Positions 53,542 to 63,157 of a DNA stretch of 64,000 bases are shown here, one piece after another. The stretch is from contig JBBCIN010000001.1 of assembly GCA_037200885.1 (NCBI GenBank), positions 3,348,001-3,412,000 on the forward strand. The letters run 5' to 3'. The notes beneath the pieces are model-generated. The model searched no databases, was not told the DNA's origin, and saw only the letters and a program-made list of their open reading frames with translations. This stretch comes from PMG-095 sp037200885 (GTDB lineage Bacteria; Myxococcota_A; Polyangia; Polyangiales; Polyangiaceae). The translations under genes were made by a program, and so were the position numbers. Within the stretch, counting starts at the first letter, position 1, and each line of letters begins with the position of its first letter.

Positions 53542-53625
53542 CGTCGCCGCCTGCCGGCGGATCGCGTCCCGAAACACCCATGACATTCGCGAGCCATGTT
53601 GCGTCCGCTATGCCGAAGCCACCAA

Positions 53626-54325
53626 ATGGACGAATTCATCGCTACCATGCCCGACGCCTACGAACGTCTCTATGGGGCAAGTGAAGCGGCGGAGCACGCT
53701 GCGATCGTGTCTCGACGCGGATCGGGGCCCGTCCACGCCGAGCTGTGGCAATCGGCAAAAGGCCCGCAACTGTGCGTCGTGGCGGAGGAATCGACCGGGC
53801 TTGCTCGCGTTCGTGACCGACGCGCTGCTGGCGCAGGGGATGGCCATCCAGAGCGCGCGCGCCTTTTGCCGCGAGCCGGGTAAAGACAAGGTCGAGGCCG
53901 TCGACTTTTTAGAGCTACGCGCACTCGGCGGTCCGGATGACGTCGCCGCTCAGCTCGATCGCGATGGGCTCAAGGCATTCGTTCAGTCCCTGAGCAAATT
54001 GGTCACCGACGACATGGCTCGACACGTCTCCAGCGCTCGACGCGCCGCCACCGAGCCAACCACGCGGGTCTATTTCGAGCGCCAATCACCCGCCGAGGGC
54101 CGCTACCTCTTGGTCGTCGATGCGCGTGACGCCGACGGCTTGCTGCACGCAGTCAGCAGCGCGCTGCACGCGAAGGGCATGCGCATCATGGCTTGCGAGA
54201 TCCGCACCGTCGAGGGCCGCGCGCGCGACCGTTTCGAAGTCGAGCCCAGCTCACAGCGTGCGCTCAACGACGGCGAGCTCTGTGACGTGCAGTTCGCAGT
54301 GCTCGACGCGCTATCGCTGCGCTGA
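53626..54325 (+). pseudogene. Tandem ACT-domain protein (GlnD C-terminus-like), frameshifted
   Basis: About 232 residues if one base is removed. The first frame gives MDEFIATMPDAYERLYG and HAELWQSAKGPQLCVVAEE. The second frame continues with DRPGLLAFVTDALLAQGMAIQSARAFCR, the first ACT domain, and later YLLVVDARDADGLLHAVSSALHAKGMRIMACEIRTVEGRARDRFEV, the second. The break is at the AA of 53789-53790, where one A too many turns VAEDRPG into VAEESTG. ACT domains bind amino acids; the layout is that of the regulatory end of PII uridylyltransferase without its catalytic part. Either a sequencing error or a recent mutation. Confidence 0.8.
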
Positions 54326-55456
54326 GCCGCTTGCCCGCCTTGGTCGGGGACAGGAACGCCAAACGCGAGCGTGAGGTCACCTCCAAGAAAGCCGAAGGAC
54401 AGCGGGCGCTGGCTCAGCCAAGTCCGCGCGCGCGACTCCTGTGATCGAGCGTAGTACGGCTCGATCCAGGCCAGATCCGACTTTTCCGGGATGACTTGCG
54501 CCGCGCCCGCGGCGACTCCGAACGCGCTCGGATCAGCGAGGCCCACGAGACATCGGGTGGCCAGTCGCTCGAGCGCGCGATTCCCTGCTCGATAAAGATG
54601 CACACCGTTGGCCTCGGCGAGCTCCGCGAGCATCACGAGCGGAGCAACCGAGAAGAGATGGTAGTGAAGCGCGCGCTTTCCGCGGGCGAGCTCGTCCGGC
54701 AAAGATCCGTCGGGCCGTACTCGATTCAAGAAGATGTCGAACTTCCCAATGCCCCAGTCGAAGAGCGCGCGATCATCGACGGCAACACCCGCGGTTGCCA
54801 CCGCGAGAGCCGCCCAATAGGCATGGTTGTTCCAATGATCGGGCCAAGTGGGATTGGTTGTTTGATAAGCGACGACTTGGTCCGCGAGCCGACGAAACCA
54901 GATCTCCACGCGCTGTTTCTCGCTCGGATCGAGCGCCGGTTCGTCGCGGATCTTGAGGTAGTCGAGAGCGTACGCCGCCAGCGCCCATTTCAGCTGATAC
55001 AGGCCGGTACGGTTGACGCGACCGAGCAGGGCATCGTGCGCGGCCCACGCGAAAAGACCATCGAGCGTGGCGATGGCTAGCTTCGCGTCCCTCCGTTGGC
55101 TGCGAAGATAGCCATCGCTGTAGGCGATCAGCCAACGACCGAGCTCACGCATCGGCGCCTCTTCCGCCTCGTTTTTTGCTTTTAGGACCGGGTCGATCTC
55201 GGAGTGGCGCGCGTCCGTATAGTAGTCGACTCCGATCACGTCGCGAAGGGGCGGGGGGAAACGGCGCTGGCTCGACGAATCTGGTCTCGCCCTCCAGCTC
55301 GGCACCGCTGATCTGAGTTGGATACGGGCCACGTAGGCTCTCGTGCTTCGCCGGCAGCGGGGCAGTCTCCAAACGCAAGGGCGCGCCGCGGCTGTTACAG
55401 GCGCCAGACGCTAGTAAGAGCCCGAACAAGGCGGGCAACGCCGAACGCGCTACCAT
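54103..55456 (-). pseudogene. Alginate lyase family (PL5-like) lipoprotein, frameshifted
   Basis: A lipoprotein signal (MVARSALPALFGLLLASGAC-NS) starts at ATG 55456 (GTG 55468 also possible). The frame breaks in a G6 run at 55253-55258; removing one base joins VEPAPFPP to PLRDVIGVDYYTDARHSEIDP. The rest matches AlgL-type mannuronate lyases: LYQLKWALAAYALDYLKI, the active-site HWNNHAYWAALAVATAG, FDWGIGKFDIFLNRVRPDGSLPDEL and RALHYHLFSVAPLVMLAELAEANG. Conserved sequence ends near 54345, but the frame stays open to 54103, running antisense through the end of the ACT gene, so the natural stop seems lost or displaced. Alginate-like polymers would be the substrate. Confidence 0.82.
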
Positions 55457-55501
55457 CCGACGCGAAACACTGGGCCCGCCCCGGGCAGAGCTTCGCACGA
55501 C

Positions 55502-56734
55502 TCAGATTCCATTGGCCTGCGGCGCTTGGGCCGGCGCAGGCACGCCCCTGACCTTGGAGCCCTCGATCACTTCTGGTGGCACGTTCATCCCGACTGTTTC
55601 AGTACCTTTTAGCCCGGAAACGACTTGGATGTTCGAGCCGTCGCTGTAACCGAGCGTGACTGGCACCAGATGCACATGGTTGTTTTCGATCACGGCAAGC
55701 AGCGTCTTTCCGTTGCGGGTAATCAGCGCGTCATTGGGAACGAGCGGAGTCGGATCGACTTTGATTTGAATTTCGGCGTGCAGGTACACGCCCGGGACGA
55801 TCCCGCGTTGGCGATTGTCGAACCAGATTTCGGCCAGTTCGGTGCGGGTGCGCGGATCCAAAGTGCCGGCCAGGAGCGTGATCTGCGCGCCCCAGGGCGC
55901 ATTGGGGTGCTCGTCTTGCCAGAGCTTCACGTCGTCTTTCTCGTGGACCAACGAGGCAATGTCCTGCCCGAGGTAGACGACGGCGCGAATCGTATCGATC
56001 TTGGCCACGTCGACCACGGGCATGGCGGCTTGAGTAGAGCCCGTGGCGGCCGGAACGAGCGCGCCCGGATCGACGTAACGCGCGGTGACCACGCCATCGA
56101 ACGGCGCGCGAATTTGCTCGTAGCCCTTGATCACTTGCATTTGTCTGAGCGCGGCGGCAGACGTTTGCGCGTTACCGACCGCGGCTTCGCGATCTTGTTC
56201 GGAGACCAGGCCGTTCTTGGCCAATTCGTCGCTTCGCGTGGCGGCGCGCGATTTCACGTCTAAATCAGCGCGCGCGGCCAACACCTGCTGATCGACCTCG
56301 GGCGACTGCAAGATGGCGAGGATATCTCCTTTTTTGCAGCGGAAGCCCTTGTCGGTCTTCATCTCGACGACGAAGCCACTGGTCTTTGCATAGAGCGTGG
56401 TGGAAAGCACGGCGCGCGTGTCGGCGGGCAGCGTCACGGTGCGCTGCGGAGGGGTCATGGTCACTTTTGCGAGCAGCAGCGGTGGTCCCTTCTTTTGCTC
56501 GGCTTCGGCGGCCTGGGCTTGATCCGCTTCGCGCGTGTGGCGATGGTGAGTGAAGAACAGCACCCCCAGAATCGGAATCACGACCAAGCAGGCGGCGAGA
56601 ACGTAAAGTACGACCTTCTGTCGCTTGCTGACCTCTCGGGCGGGTTTATTTGGCTGCTTTTCGGCCTCAGAAGCGTCGGAGGTGTGTTCGGGGAGCAAGC
56701 GCGTGGCTTGCGGAATTGGCGCCGTGTCAACCAT
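55502..56734 (-). CDS. RND efflux periplasmic adaptor (membrane fusion protein)
   Basis: 410 residues. A basic, Pro-rich cytoplasmic N-terminus of about 38 residues and one membrane helix (VVLYVLAACLVVIPILGVLFF) are followed by the biotinyl-lipoyl-like strand region (AKTSGFVVEMKTDKGFRCKKGDILAIL), a short helical hairpin, QIRAPFDGVVTARYVDPGALV and a C-terminal beta domain. It bridges the inner-membrane RND pump to an outer-membrane channel; no channel gene is in the window. Its start lies eight bases inside the 3' end of the RND gene, so the two are co-translated. The cytoplasmic extension is longer than usual. Confidence 0.92.
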   Translation of the reverse strand: MVDTAPIPQATRLLPEHTSDASEAEKQPNKPAREVSKRQKVVLYVLAACLVVIPILGVLFFTHHRHTREADQAQAAEAEQKKGPPLLLAKVTMTPPQRTVTLPADTRAVLSTTLYAKTSGFVVEMKTDKGFRCKKGDILAILQSPEVDQQVLAARADLDVKSRAATRSDELAKNGLVSEQDREAAVGNAQTSAAALRQMQVIKGYEQIRAPFDGVVTARYVDPGALVPAATGSTQAAMPVVDVAKIDTIRAVVYLGQDIASLVHEKDDVKLWQDEHPNAPWGAQITLLAGTLDPRTRTELAEIWFDNRQRGIVPGVYLHAEIQIKVDPTPLVPNDALITRNGKTLLAVIENNHVHLVPVTLGYSDGSNIQVVSGLKGTETVGMNVPPEVIEGSKVRGVPAPAQAPQANGI

Positions 56735-59700
56735 GGTTCTCCGCAGGCGCCGGTGGGTCGTCCGCGATCTCCTTTTCGAATTCTGCGTCCATCGTTTGCT
56801 TGCGCGGCGGTGCTTTTCGTAGGAGCGAGTACACGATCGGGACCGCGAACAGCGTCACGAACGTGGCCACCAAGAGCCCGCCGATCACCGCGCGGCCCAG
56901 CGGCGCATTTTGCTCACCGCCCTCGCCCAAGGCGAGCGCCATGGGGAGCATTCCGAGGAGCATCGCAATCGCGGTCATCAGCACCGGGCGCAGGCGCGTC
57001 TTCCCCGCTTCGACCGCGGCATCGACCGCGGACACTTTGCGCTCTTTGTCTCCGCGCAGGTCATTGGCGAAGTTGACCAGGAGGTTCGAGTTCGAGACCG
57101 CAATACCCACCACCATGATCGTACCCATCAGCGATTCGACATTGATGGTCGTGCCCGTCACCATCAACATCCACAAGACACCGATCAATGCCCCGGGGAT
57201 GGCGATCATGATGATCAAGGGATCGAGCCAGGACTGGAGCAGCGTCGCGAGCAGTAGATAAACCAAGGCGATCGCCAAAATCAGGCCTAAAGCCAGGCGT
57301 CCGAAGGAACGGAACATCTGCTCGCTCTGCCCGCGGATGTGGATCTCGGTGCCTTTGGGCAGCTTCTTTTCGTCGTCGACGATGCGTTGAATGTCGCTGG
57401 CTACCGCGCCCAAGTCTCGCCCGCCCACGCCACATTGCACCTCGACGATGGGGTACGCGGTGTAGTGATTGATCACCGAGCGGTTCACGTTGGGCAAGAT
57501 GGTGGCGATGCTCCCTAGGTAAGGGGCTTGACCCGGTGCCGAGAGCGCGCTTTGTAGGCTGTCACCGCTTTGCTCCAACGCACCGGGCGTGCCCGGTGAC
57601 GCGCTGTTTGCGTTAGCCGTGGGCACGCTGCCGACGATGGGCGTCGCGAGCAGCGCATTCACCGAGTCGATGTCGGTGAACGGCGTTTGCACGACCACCG
57701 AATAATTGACGTTGGTTTTCGGATCCACGAAGAACGAGGGCGAAACCAAGCTGCTGCCGGTCAAGGAAGTGAGCAGGCTGCTGGCGACGTCCTTCTCTGC
57801 CAGACCAAGCTGCGCGGCGCGCTCGCGGTCGACGTTCACGCGCAGCTCCGGGTGGTTCGTCACTTGCGGGATGTGTACGTCGACCGCGCCGGGTATTCGA
57901 CTCACGCGGGCCTTGATCTTCTGCGCCAATTGGTAGTTGTGCTCGAGGTCACGACCCTGGATCTGCACGTCGATCGCGGCCGAAGTCCCGAAGTTCAAGA
58001 CTTGGCTGATCACGTCCGCCGACTGAAAATACAAGCTGGTACCGGGGAATTTTACCGGCAGCTCACGCCGCATGCGCTCGATGTAGCCTTCGCTGGGGTG
58101 ATGCTTCGGCGTCAGCGCGATCAGGATGTCCGCGTCGCCGCTGTTCACGTTGTCGGTGGCGATGTAGCCGAGGTTGATCGAGATCGGTGCGCCGATGTTG
58201 TCATTGATCGTTTCGAGCTCGTCGGTCGGAATGATCTTGCGGATCTCGTCTTGTACGCGGGCCGCGAGCACCTCGGTATCGTCCAGGCGCATTCCGGGCG
58301 GCGCGCGCAGGTGCAGCTTCATCTGCCCGGTGTCCACGTTCGGAAAGAAGTCCAGCCCCACCACGCGGGCCAAGAAGCCCGAAGCCACGAGCAGCACGAA
58401 GAACGAGCCCAACACCAGCGCGCGCTGCGAAAGCGCGACCCGCAGCGCCGACTCATAGGCATCTTCTAATCGTTCGAATTGGCGGTCGCGCCAGGCGTTG
58501 AGCCGGGCGAGCCGCCCGGGCTTGCGCTTGGGAGCCGTTTCGCCGGGTGTTCGTGAGTTACGGCCCTGCTCGCCTTCGGCCCCGTGTACCTCTTCCTTCT
58601 TCATCAAAAGATGCGCCATGGCGGGGACCAGCGTGCGCGAGAGCAGATAAGAGGCGACCATGGCGATCACGACGCCGAGCGCGAGCGGTATGAACAGGAA
58701 CTTGGCGGGGCCGGTCAGCATCACGACCGGAAAAAATACGATGCAGATCGTGAGCGTGGTTGCCAGCGCCGGCGTCGCCACCTGGCTTGCGCTATCCAAA
58801 ATTGCCACCGCAAGCCGCTTTTCGTGCACGCGGTTTCTGTGAATGTTCTCCACTTCGACGGTGGCGTCGTCGACCAACATGCCGATGGAGAGCGCGAGCC
58901 CGCCGAGGGTCATCAGATTCAACGTCATCCCGGACAGGGACAGCCCGATCACGCTGCACAACACCGCGAGGGGGATGGAGGTGCATACGATGATCACGCT
59001 GCGCCAGCTGCCCAAAAAGCCGAACACCATCAAAGCTACCAGCGCGGCCGAGATCAGTGACTCGCGCAAGACGCCGTTGATGGCCGCGCGCACGAACGTG
59101 GACTGATCGAAATCCAGCTTCAGCTCCAGGCCCTCCGGCGCGGCCGCTTTCAACGAGGGCAACATGTCGCGTGTGGCATCCACGATGGCCAACGTCGAAG
59201 CATTCGATTTTTTCAGAACGGCCAAATAGACCGCGCGCCGGCCGTTGACGTGAACCGTATTGAACAGGTTGCCGTAGCCGTCGTGCGCGTGCGCCACGTC
59301 TCCCACATAGACGGTTCTGCCATTGACTACCTTGACGGGCACGCGATTGAAGCTCGCGTAGTCCACCGGGCTCCCGTTGATGCTGATGTCGTACTCGTGC
59401 CCGCCCATGCGCGAGATCCCCGCGGGCAAGATCACGTTAGAGGCTAAGATGGCATTGACCACGTCTTGGGGGGAAAGCTGCTTCGACGCGAGCTTGAACG
59501 GGTCCAGATCGATGGCCACCTGACGACCGCTGCCACCGTATGGCGGCGGCAACTGCATGCCCTCAATCGTGAACAGCTTGAGCCGCAGGAACTGCGTCGC
59601 GTAGTCGAACATCTCCTGCGCTGAAAGCAGGTTGCTCGACATCGTGATCTGCGCAACTTGCACGTTCGAGGCATTGAACTGCAAAATGCTCGGCGGCTGC

Positions 59701-60071
59701 ATGCCGGTGGGCATGAACCGCAAGCTCTGCATCGACTGCGCGGTGACTTGCCCGATCGCCGCGCCGATGTCGGCGTCGCCCGCCATGTACAGCTTGATCA
59801 GGCCGATGCCATTGATCGATTCACTCTCGATGTGGTCGATGTTGTCGACCGACGTAGAGTAGCCGCGCTCGGCGACGAGCACGACTCGAGACTCCATGTC
59901 TTGCGCCGACAGCCCCGAATAGTTCCAAACGACGACCACGACCGGGATGTTCACCGCCGGTAGCACGTCCGTCTTCATGCGGAAGATGGACAGCACCCCC
60001 ATCATCAAAATCACCAAGCACAAGGTCGCAACGCTGTAGGGGCGGCGCAGCGCTAGGTTGACGAGCCACAT
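56727..60071 (-). CDS. RND efflux permease
   Basis: 1114 residues in the inner membrane: two repeats of one helix, a large periplasmic loop and five more helices. The first-half TM4 motif GMLVDDATVEVEN keeps the proton-relay Asp pair. The second-half TM10 reads GIAVSNSNLLVNFAND, without the Lys found in AcrB, as in a distinct subgroup of RND pumps paired with short adaptors. The start FRMKTDVLPAVNIPVVVVVWNYSGLSAQDMESRV is typical. A charged cytoplasmic insert (EEVHGAEGEQGRNSRTPGE) lies between the halves. The frame opens at TTG 60095; ATG 60071 gives the common N-terminus. A LysR gene lies 231 bases upstream. Substrate unknown. Confidence 0.93.
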   Translation of the reverse strand: MWLVNLALRRPYSVATLCLVILMMGVLSIFRMKTDVLPAVNIPVVVVVWNYSGLSAQDMESRVVLVAERGYSTSVDNIDHIESESINGIGLIKLYMAGDADIGAAIGQVTAQSMQSLRFMPTGMQPPSILQFNASNVQVAQITMSSNLLSAQEMFDYATQFLRLKLFTIEGMQLPPPYGGSGRQVAIDLDPFKLASKQLSPQDVVNAILASNVILPAGISRMGGHEYDISINGSPVDYASFNRVPVKVVNGRTVYVGDVAHAHDGYGNLFNTVHVNGRRAVYLAVLKKSNASTLAIVDATRDMLPSLKAAAPEGLELKLDFDQSTFVRAAINGVLRESLISAALVALMVFGFLGSWRSVIIVCTSIPLAVLCSVIGLSLSGMTLNLMTLGGLALSIGMLVDDATVEVENIHRNRVHEKRLAVAILDSASQVATPALATTLTICIVFFPVVMLTGPAKFLFIPLALGVVIAMVASYLLSRTLVPAMAHLLMKKEEVHGAEGEQGRNSRTPGETAPKRKPGRLARLNAWRDRQFERLEDAYESALRVALSQRALVLGSFFVLLVASGFLARVVGLDFFPNVDTGQMKLHLRAPPGMRLDDTEVLAARVQDEIRKIIPTDELETINDNIGAPISINLGYIATDNVNSGDADILIALTPKHHPSEGYIERMRRELPVKFPGTSLYFQSADVISQVLNFGTSAAIDVQIQGRDLEHNYQLAQKIKARVSRIPGAVDVHIPQVTNHPELRVNVDRERAAQLGLAEKDVASSLLTSLTGSSLVSPSFFVDPKTNVNYSVVVQTPFTDIDSVNALLATPIVGSVPTANANSASPGTPGALEQSGDSLQSALSAPGQAPYLGSIATILPNVNRSVINHYTAYPIVEVQCGVGGRDLGAVASDIQRIVDDEKKLPKGTEIHIRGQSEQMFRSFGRLALGLILAIALVYLLLATLLQSWLDPLIIMIAIPGALIGVLWMLMVTGTTINVESLMGTIMVVGIAVSNSNLLVNFANDLRGDKERKVSAVDAAVEAGKTRLRPVLMTAIAMLLGMLPMALALGEGGEQNAPLGRAVIGGLLVATFVTLFAVPIVYSLLRKAPPRKQTMDAEFEKEIADDPPAPAENHG

Positions 60072-60302
60072 GGGTTTCGTCGATGGGCGCTGCAATTTTC
60101 ATGCACACTTGCGTAGGAGTGCGCGAAGAGCGAGGGCTCTGCTGATGAGTAGTTTGTTTCAGCCCAATTTGGGCCGCCAGCGATTGTGTTGGATCGTGAC
60201 TGGCGCGATCGCACGATGGACTGCGACGAAAGGCCGAGCAAGCTGGGTCAAGCGTGGCAGCTTTGTATGGGAAATTCGACGCGTCTGAGGCGTCGAGGCG
60301 GC

Positions 60303-61217
60303 TCACGAAGCGGAGCGGACGTATTTCGCGAGCGCCGCCACGAGGTGCTCGTAAACGATCGACACGCGTCGCGTCGAGCGCAGATCCTCGTGCGTGACCA
60401 CCCAAACCGGCAGCTCGAAGACCAGCTTGGGGAGCAAGCGCCGCAAGGGGGGAGGGCCAGCAGCAAGAGGCACCTGACAGATGCCGACCCCCGCTCCGGC
60501 GCGAATCGCCGCGAGGTAAGCCGCATCGTTGTCGGTTCGTAGCGTGAAGTCTTTGCGCTTGAGCACGATCCCCGCGGCCGCGAGCACGGGCAGGAAGCTC
60601 GTGTCCCGGTCCCTGCCGATGAGGGCGTGCCCGTGCATGAGATCGGCGGGGGAGCGAGGTATTGGATGAGCGGCCAAGTAAGCTTCGCTTGCGAAGGCGC
60701 CCAGCTTCACCGTACCGACGCGCTTGGCGATCAGTGCGCTCTGCGTCGGCTGCGCCATACGCACCGCGACGTCGGCCTCACGCCGCAAGAGGTCCTCGTT
60801 GGCGTTGCTCAGTGACAGTTCGAGCTGTAGCTTCGGGTGGAGCCGCTGCAGCTCCGCCAAGATCGGTGGCATGACTTCGACACCGACCACTTCGCTGCAG
60901 GTGATGCGAACGGTGCCGCGCTCTGCATCCGTCCGCGCCGAGGCCGAGCGCACGAGCGCGTCGGCGACGGCGGCCATCGATTCGGCGTAGGGCAGCGCGG
61001 CGTCGGCCGCCTCGGTTGCGATCAGCCCCGTCGGTGAGCGTGTGAAGAGCACGACCCCCAGCACTTCCTCCAGGGTCTCGATCTGGCGGCGGACGGTGGG
61101 CTGCGCGACGCTCAAGACCCGGGAGGCCGCCGACAGGCTGCCAGTGCGCATGACGGCCAAGAAAGCGCTGAGCAAATCCCAGGAAAGAGCGGTCGAGTCT
61201 GGGGATCGTTGGTTCAT
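60303..61217 (-). CDS. LysR-family transcriptional regulator
   Basis: 304 residues. The N-terminal winged helix-turn-helix (about residues 14-72) has FLAVMRTGSLSAASRVLSVAQPTVRRQIETLEEVLGVVLFTRS. The effector domain contains RITCSEVVGVEVMPPILAELQRLHPKLQLEL and LLRREADVAVRMAQP, typical of the group with a two-lobed binding fold. The start ATG 61217 lies inside a perfect inverted repeat, suggesting autoregulation at translation start. The long open frame upstream to 62210 is a shadow. The RND operon lies downstream on the same strand, so the pump is the likely target (inference). Confidence 0.92.
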   Translation of the reverse strand: MNQRSPDSTALSWDLLSAFLAVMRTGSLSAASRVLSVAQPTVRRQIETLEEVLGVVLFTRSPTGLIATEAADAALPYAESMAAVADALVRSASARTDAERGTVRITCSEVVGVEVMPPILAELQRLHPKLQLELSLSNANEDLLRREADVAVRMAQPTQSALIAKRVGTVKLGAFASEAYLAAHPIPRSPADLMHGHALIGRDRDTSFLPVLAAAGIVLKRKDFTLRTDNDAAYLAAIRAGAGVGICQVPLAAGPPPLRRLLPKLVFELPVWVVTHEDLRSTRRVSIVYEHLVAALAKYVRSAS

Positions 61218-61236
61218 CCATTTTGTATGAACCAAC
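61208..61236 (+). promoter_or_regulatory. Perfect 10-bp inverted repeat over the LysR start codon
   Basis: GTTGGTTCAT at 61208-61217 and ATGAACCAAC at 61227-61236 are exact reverse complements separated by 9 bases. Each arm contains a TTCAT/ATGAA core, fitting the T-N11-A style of LysR-type operators. It covers the start codon of the regulator gene, so binding would block its own expression; the 231 bases before the pump gene do not contain an obvious copy. Confidence 0.65.
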
Positions 61237-61309
61237 GAACGACCTCGGACAATCGTAATTATCCCTCGACTTTGGCCTACTCCCCCAAAGGAACTGGCCA
61301 CACCGCCCG

Positions 61310-62284
61310 CTATCGTGCCTCGACATGGCTGCCCAGCTCGAGCAGGTGCACATTGGAAAGGACGATGCACTCGGACGGCTCGGAGGCAGCAACGATGCGG
61401 CGCAGCTCGCGAAAGTAGGCCCGGAAGAGCTCCTGGATTTTGCTGAAATCCTCGCGCGATACCGAAAATACGTTGTACGAGAACGTGCCGTCGGCGCCAC
61501 TCTGTAGGCGCTCGAGCGCAACGCCGGTCCAGAACGCTTTCAGTCGTTGCGAACGCTGACGGTCGCCGCGCGTGTCTACCGTGAGGGCTGCGCCGAGCCG
61601 CAGGCGCTGCCCCTCTCGACGGAGTTGGCCGGTCTCGAGCAGCAGCGCGAGGCAACGCTCCTCCTCTTCGCGGCTGATCTGCAATCGCTCGGCGATGAAG
61701 CCGGGCTTGTGCCGACGGAGCTTCTGATATTCGGACAGCTCGATGACCCGCAGCACGGCGTGCGACCAGGGCATCTCGAAGGCAGCGCGCCGCGCATTTT
61801 CCAGATTGCGCCACGCGCCTGCCAAGGACGGCAACGCGGCGGGATCGACGAAGCAGGCCAAAAAATCGAGCAGGCGCAAGGAAGCGTTTTCCACCAGACA
61901 CAAGAAGTCGGGCAGCCGTGGTTCCGCTTCGCCCTTCAGCCAGCGAGCAACGGCGAAGCGGCTCCGCCCCGCGCCGCGCGCCAAGTCGACGACCGCCGTG
62001 CGACCGCGCAAGTCGTCGAGAAATGCGGCGACGCCGCGCGCGGTCGTCAGGTCGTAGGCAACCGTGTCCGCCGGCAAGCGATAAAAAGCCGACAGAGCGA
62101 CCGCCAACTTTCGCCCGCTCCGCTCCAGCATGGAGAAGAAGTCGGAGGCAGTCGGAAACGCGCGCCCCGCTTCCCAGGCGGAGGCCACGTTGCTGCGGTA
62201 GCCCAGCCATTTGCTGAAGGCAGTCTGCGAACGGCGGCCGCGCAGCGCGCGCACTAGCTCACTCGTTACGTTTGCGTAGTCCAT
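61310..62284 (-). CDS. TIGR02147/DUF4423-type helix-turn-helix regulator
   Basis: 324 residues. The start MDYANVTSELVRALRGRRSQTAFSKWLGYRSNVASAWEAGRAFPTASDFF matches the N-terminal part of TIGR02147-like regulators found in myxobacteria and Fibrobacter. A second helix-turn-helix-like element lies at about 85-110 (VVDLARGAGRSRFAVARWLKGEAEPRLPDFLCLVE), and a C-terminal domain ends in FSKIQELFRAYFRELRRIVAAS and a short strand. Probably a cytoplasmic transcription factor; targets unknown. ATG 62284 is homologous to family starts. It is divergent from a lipoprotein gene, a possible target. Confidence 0.82.
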   Translation of the reverse strand: MDYANVTSELVRALRGRRSQTAFSKWLGYRSNVASAWEAGRAFPTASDFFSMLERSGRKLAVALSAFYRLPADTVAYDLTTARGVAAFLDDLRGRTAVVDLARGAGRSRFAVARWLKGEAEPRLPDFLCLVENASLRLLDFLACFVDPAALPSLAGAWRNLENARRAAFEMPWSHAVLRVIELSEYQKLRRHKPGFIAERLQISREEEERCLALLLETGQLRREGQRLRLGAALTVDTRGDRQRSQRLKAFWTGVALERLQSGADGTFSYNVFSVSREDFSKIQELFRAYFRELRRIVAASEPSECIVLSNVHLLELGSHVEAR

Positions 62285-62377
62285 CGGTTGCCATATTGCA
62301 CATTGTAAGGCGAAATGGCGCCTGAAAAGTGCGAAGCGGCACTTGCCCGTGGCCCGAGGACATGGCCTATTCACGGT

Positions 62378-63076
62378 GTGACACTCACTCATCGAATCTG
62401 CCTGGCCGCAGCACTGCTGCTGACGCTCTTGTCCCTCGGCGGCTGCGGTGCCCAGGCCGGCGGCCAAACCGGGGAAGAGACGGACGACGGCTGCGTGTTC
62501 GCGACGAGCCCACTGTCGCTGCAGGAGCGATCGCTTCTCGGGTTCTCCGCTGGGCAGGTGCTGGCCCTGGCCGAGGGCGAGCAATTGGCAACTTTCGACT
62601 GGCGCCAGACTCCCGGGTTTGCCTACGGACCGGAGAGCGGCACGGGTCAGGTCACGCTGCGGACGTCTGCCGCCGGACCCGCCAAGTTCGCGCGGGTCGA
62701 TGCGCAGAAGAGCCTGCCCCACTGCGAGGACCAGGTGCGAATTCCCGTGAGCGTCGTGCTTGCGACCGCTGGCGGCGCACTCGCAGAGTCATTCACGGTC
62801 GACCTCGTTGCCACAGCGGTCGACGAAGCCGCAATCACGGAGCTCCTACCGAGCGCGGAATTGAAGGGCGCGTTCGCTTTCGATCCCGGCACGCTGGGCG
62901 GGCGTCGCTTCGGTCGGCTCGAGATCAATCTGCGTTTCCACGCCGACGGCTCAGCGGGCTACCTACTCGCGGGCATCGAAAGCGGCGACCAGGCGGGAGG
63001 TTCGGCTTCCTTTCAAGCCCTGCCACTCGCCTGCTGGGGTGACATTCCTTCGATTTCCCCCGCCTGCGGCGACTAA
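62378..63076 (+). CDS. Lipoprotein of unknown function
   Basis: 232 residues from GTG 62378, which gives a clean signal and lipobox (ICLAAALLLTLLSLGGC-GA). The mature part is beta-rich, with Cys residues that could pair (DGCVFATS, LPHCEDQ, LACWGD and SPACGD at the end). Segments such as VTLRTSAAGPAKFARVDA and RRFGRLEINLRFHADGSAGYLLAG suggest a jelly-roll or sandwich. No family is recognised. It is divergent from the TIGR02147-type regulator gene with fewer than 100 bases between them. Confidence 0.72.
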   Translation: MTLTHRICLAAALLLTLLSLGGCGAQAGGQTGEETDDGCVFATSPLSLQERSLLGFSAGQVLALAEGEQLATFDWRQTPGFAYGPESGTGQVTLRTSAAGPAKFARVDAQKSLPHCEDQVRIPVSVVLATAGGALAESFTVDLVATAVDEAAITELLPSAELKGAFAFDPGTLGGRRFGRLEINLRFHADGSAGYLLAGIESGDQAGGSASFQALPLACWGDIPSISPACGD

Positions 63077-63157
63077 GCGCCTCGGCAACCGCCAATTGCA
63101 ACGCTCATCGCCTCATTCCGAGGTGGTTTTGGAAAGGTGTATCCGGAGGTCCATCAA

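Noticed and set aside
60303..62210. 635-codon version of the LysR gene
   Set aside because: The N-terminal 330 residues are antisense to the TIGR02147-type gene region and lack any motif; the LysR domain starts at 61217.
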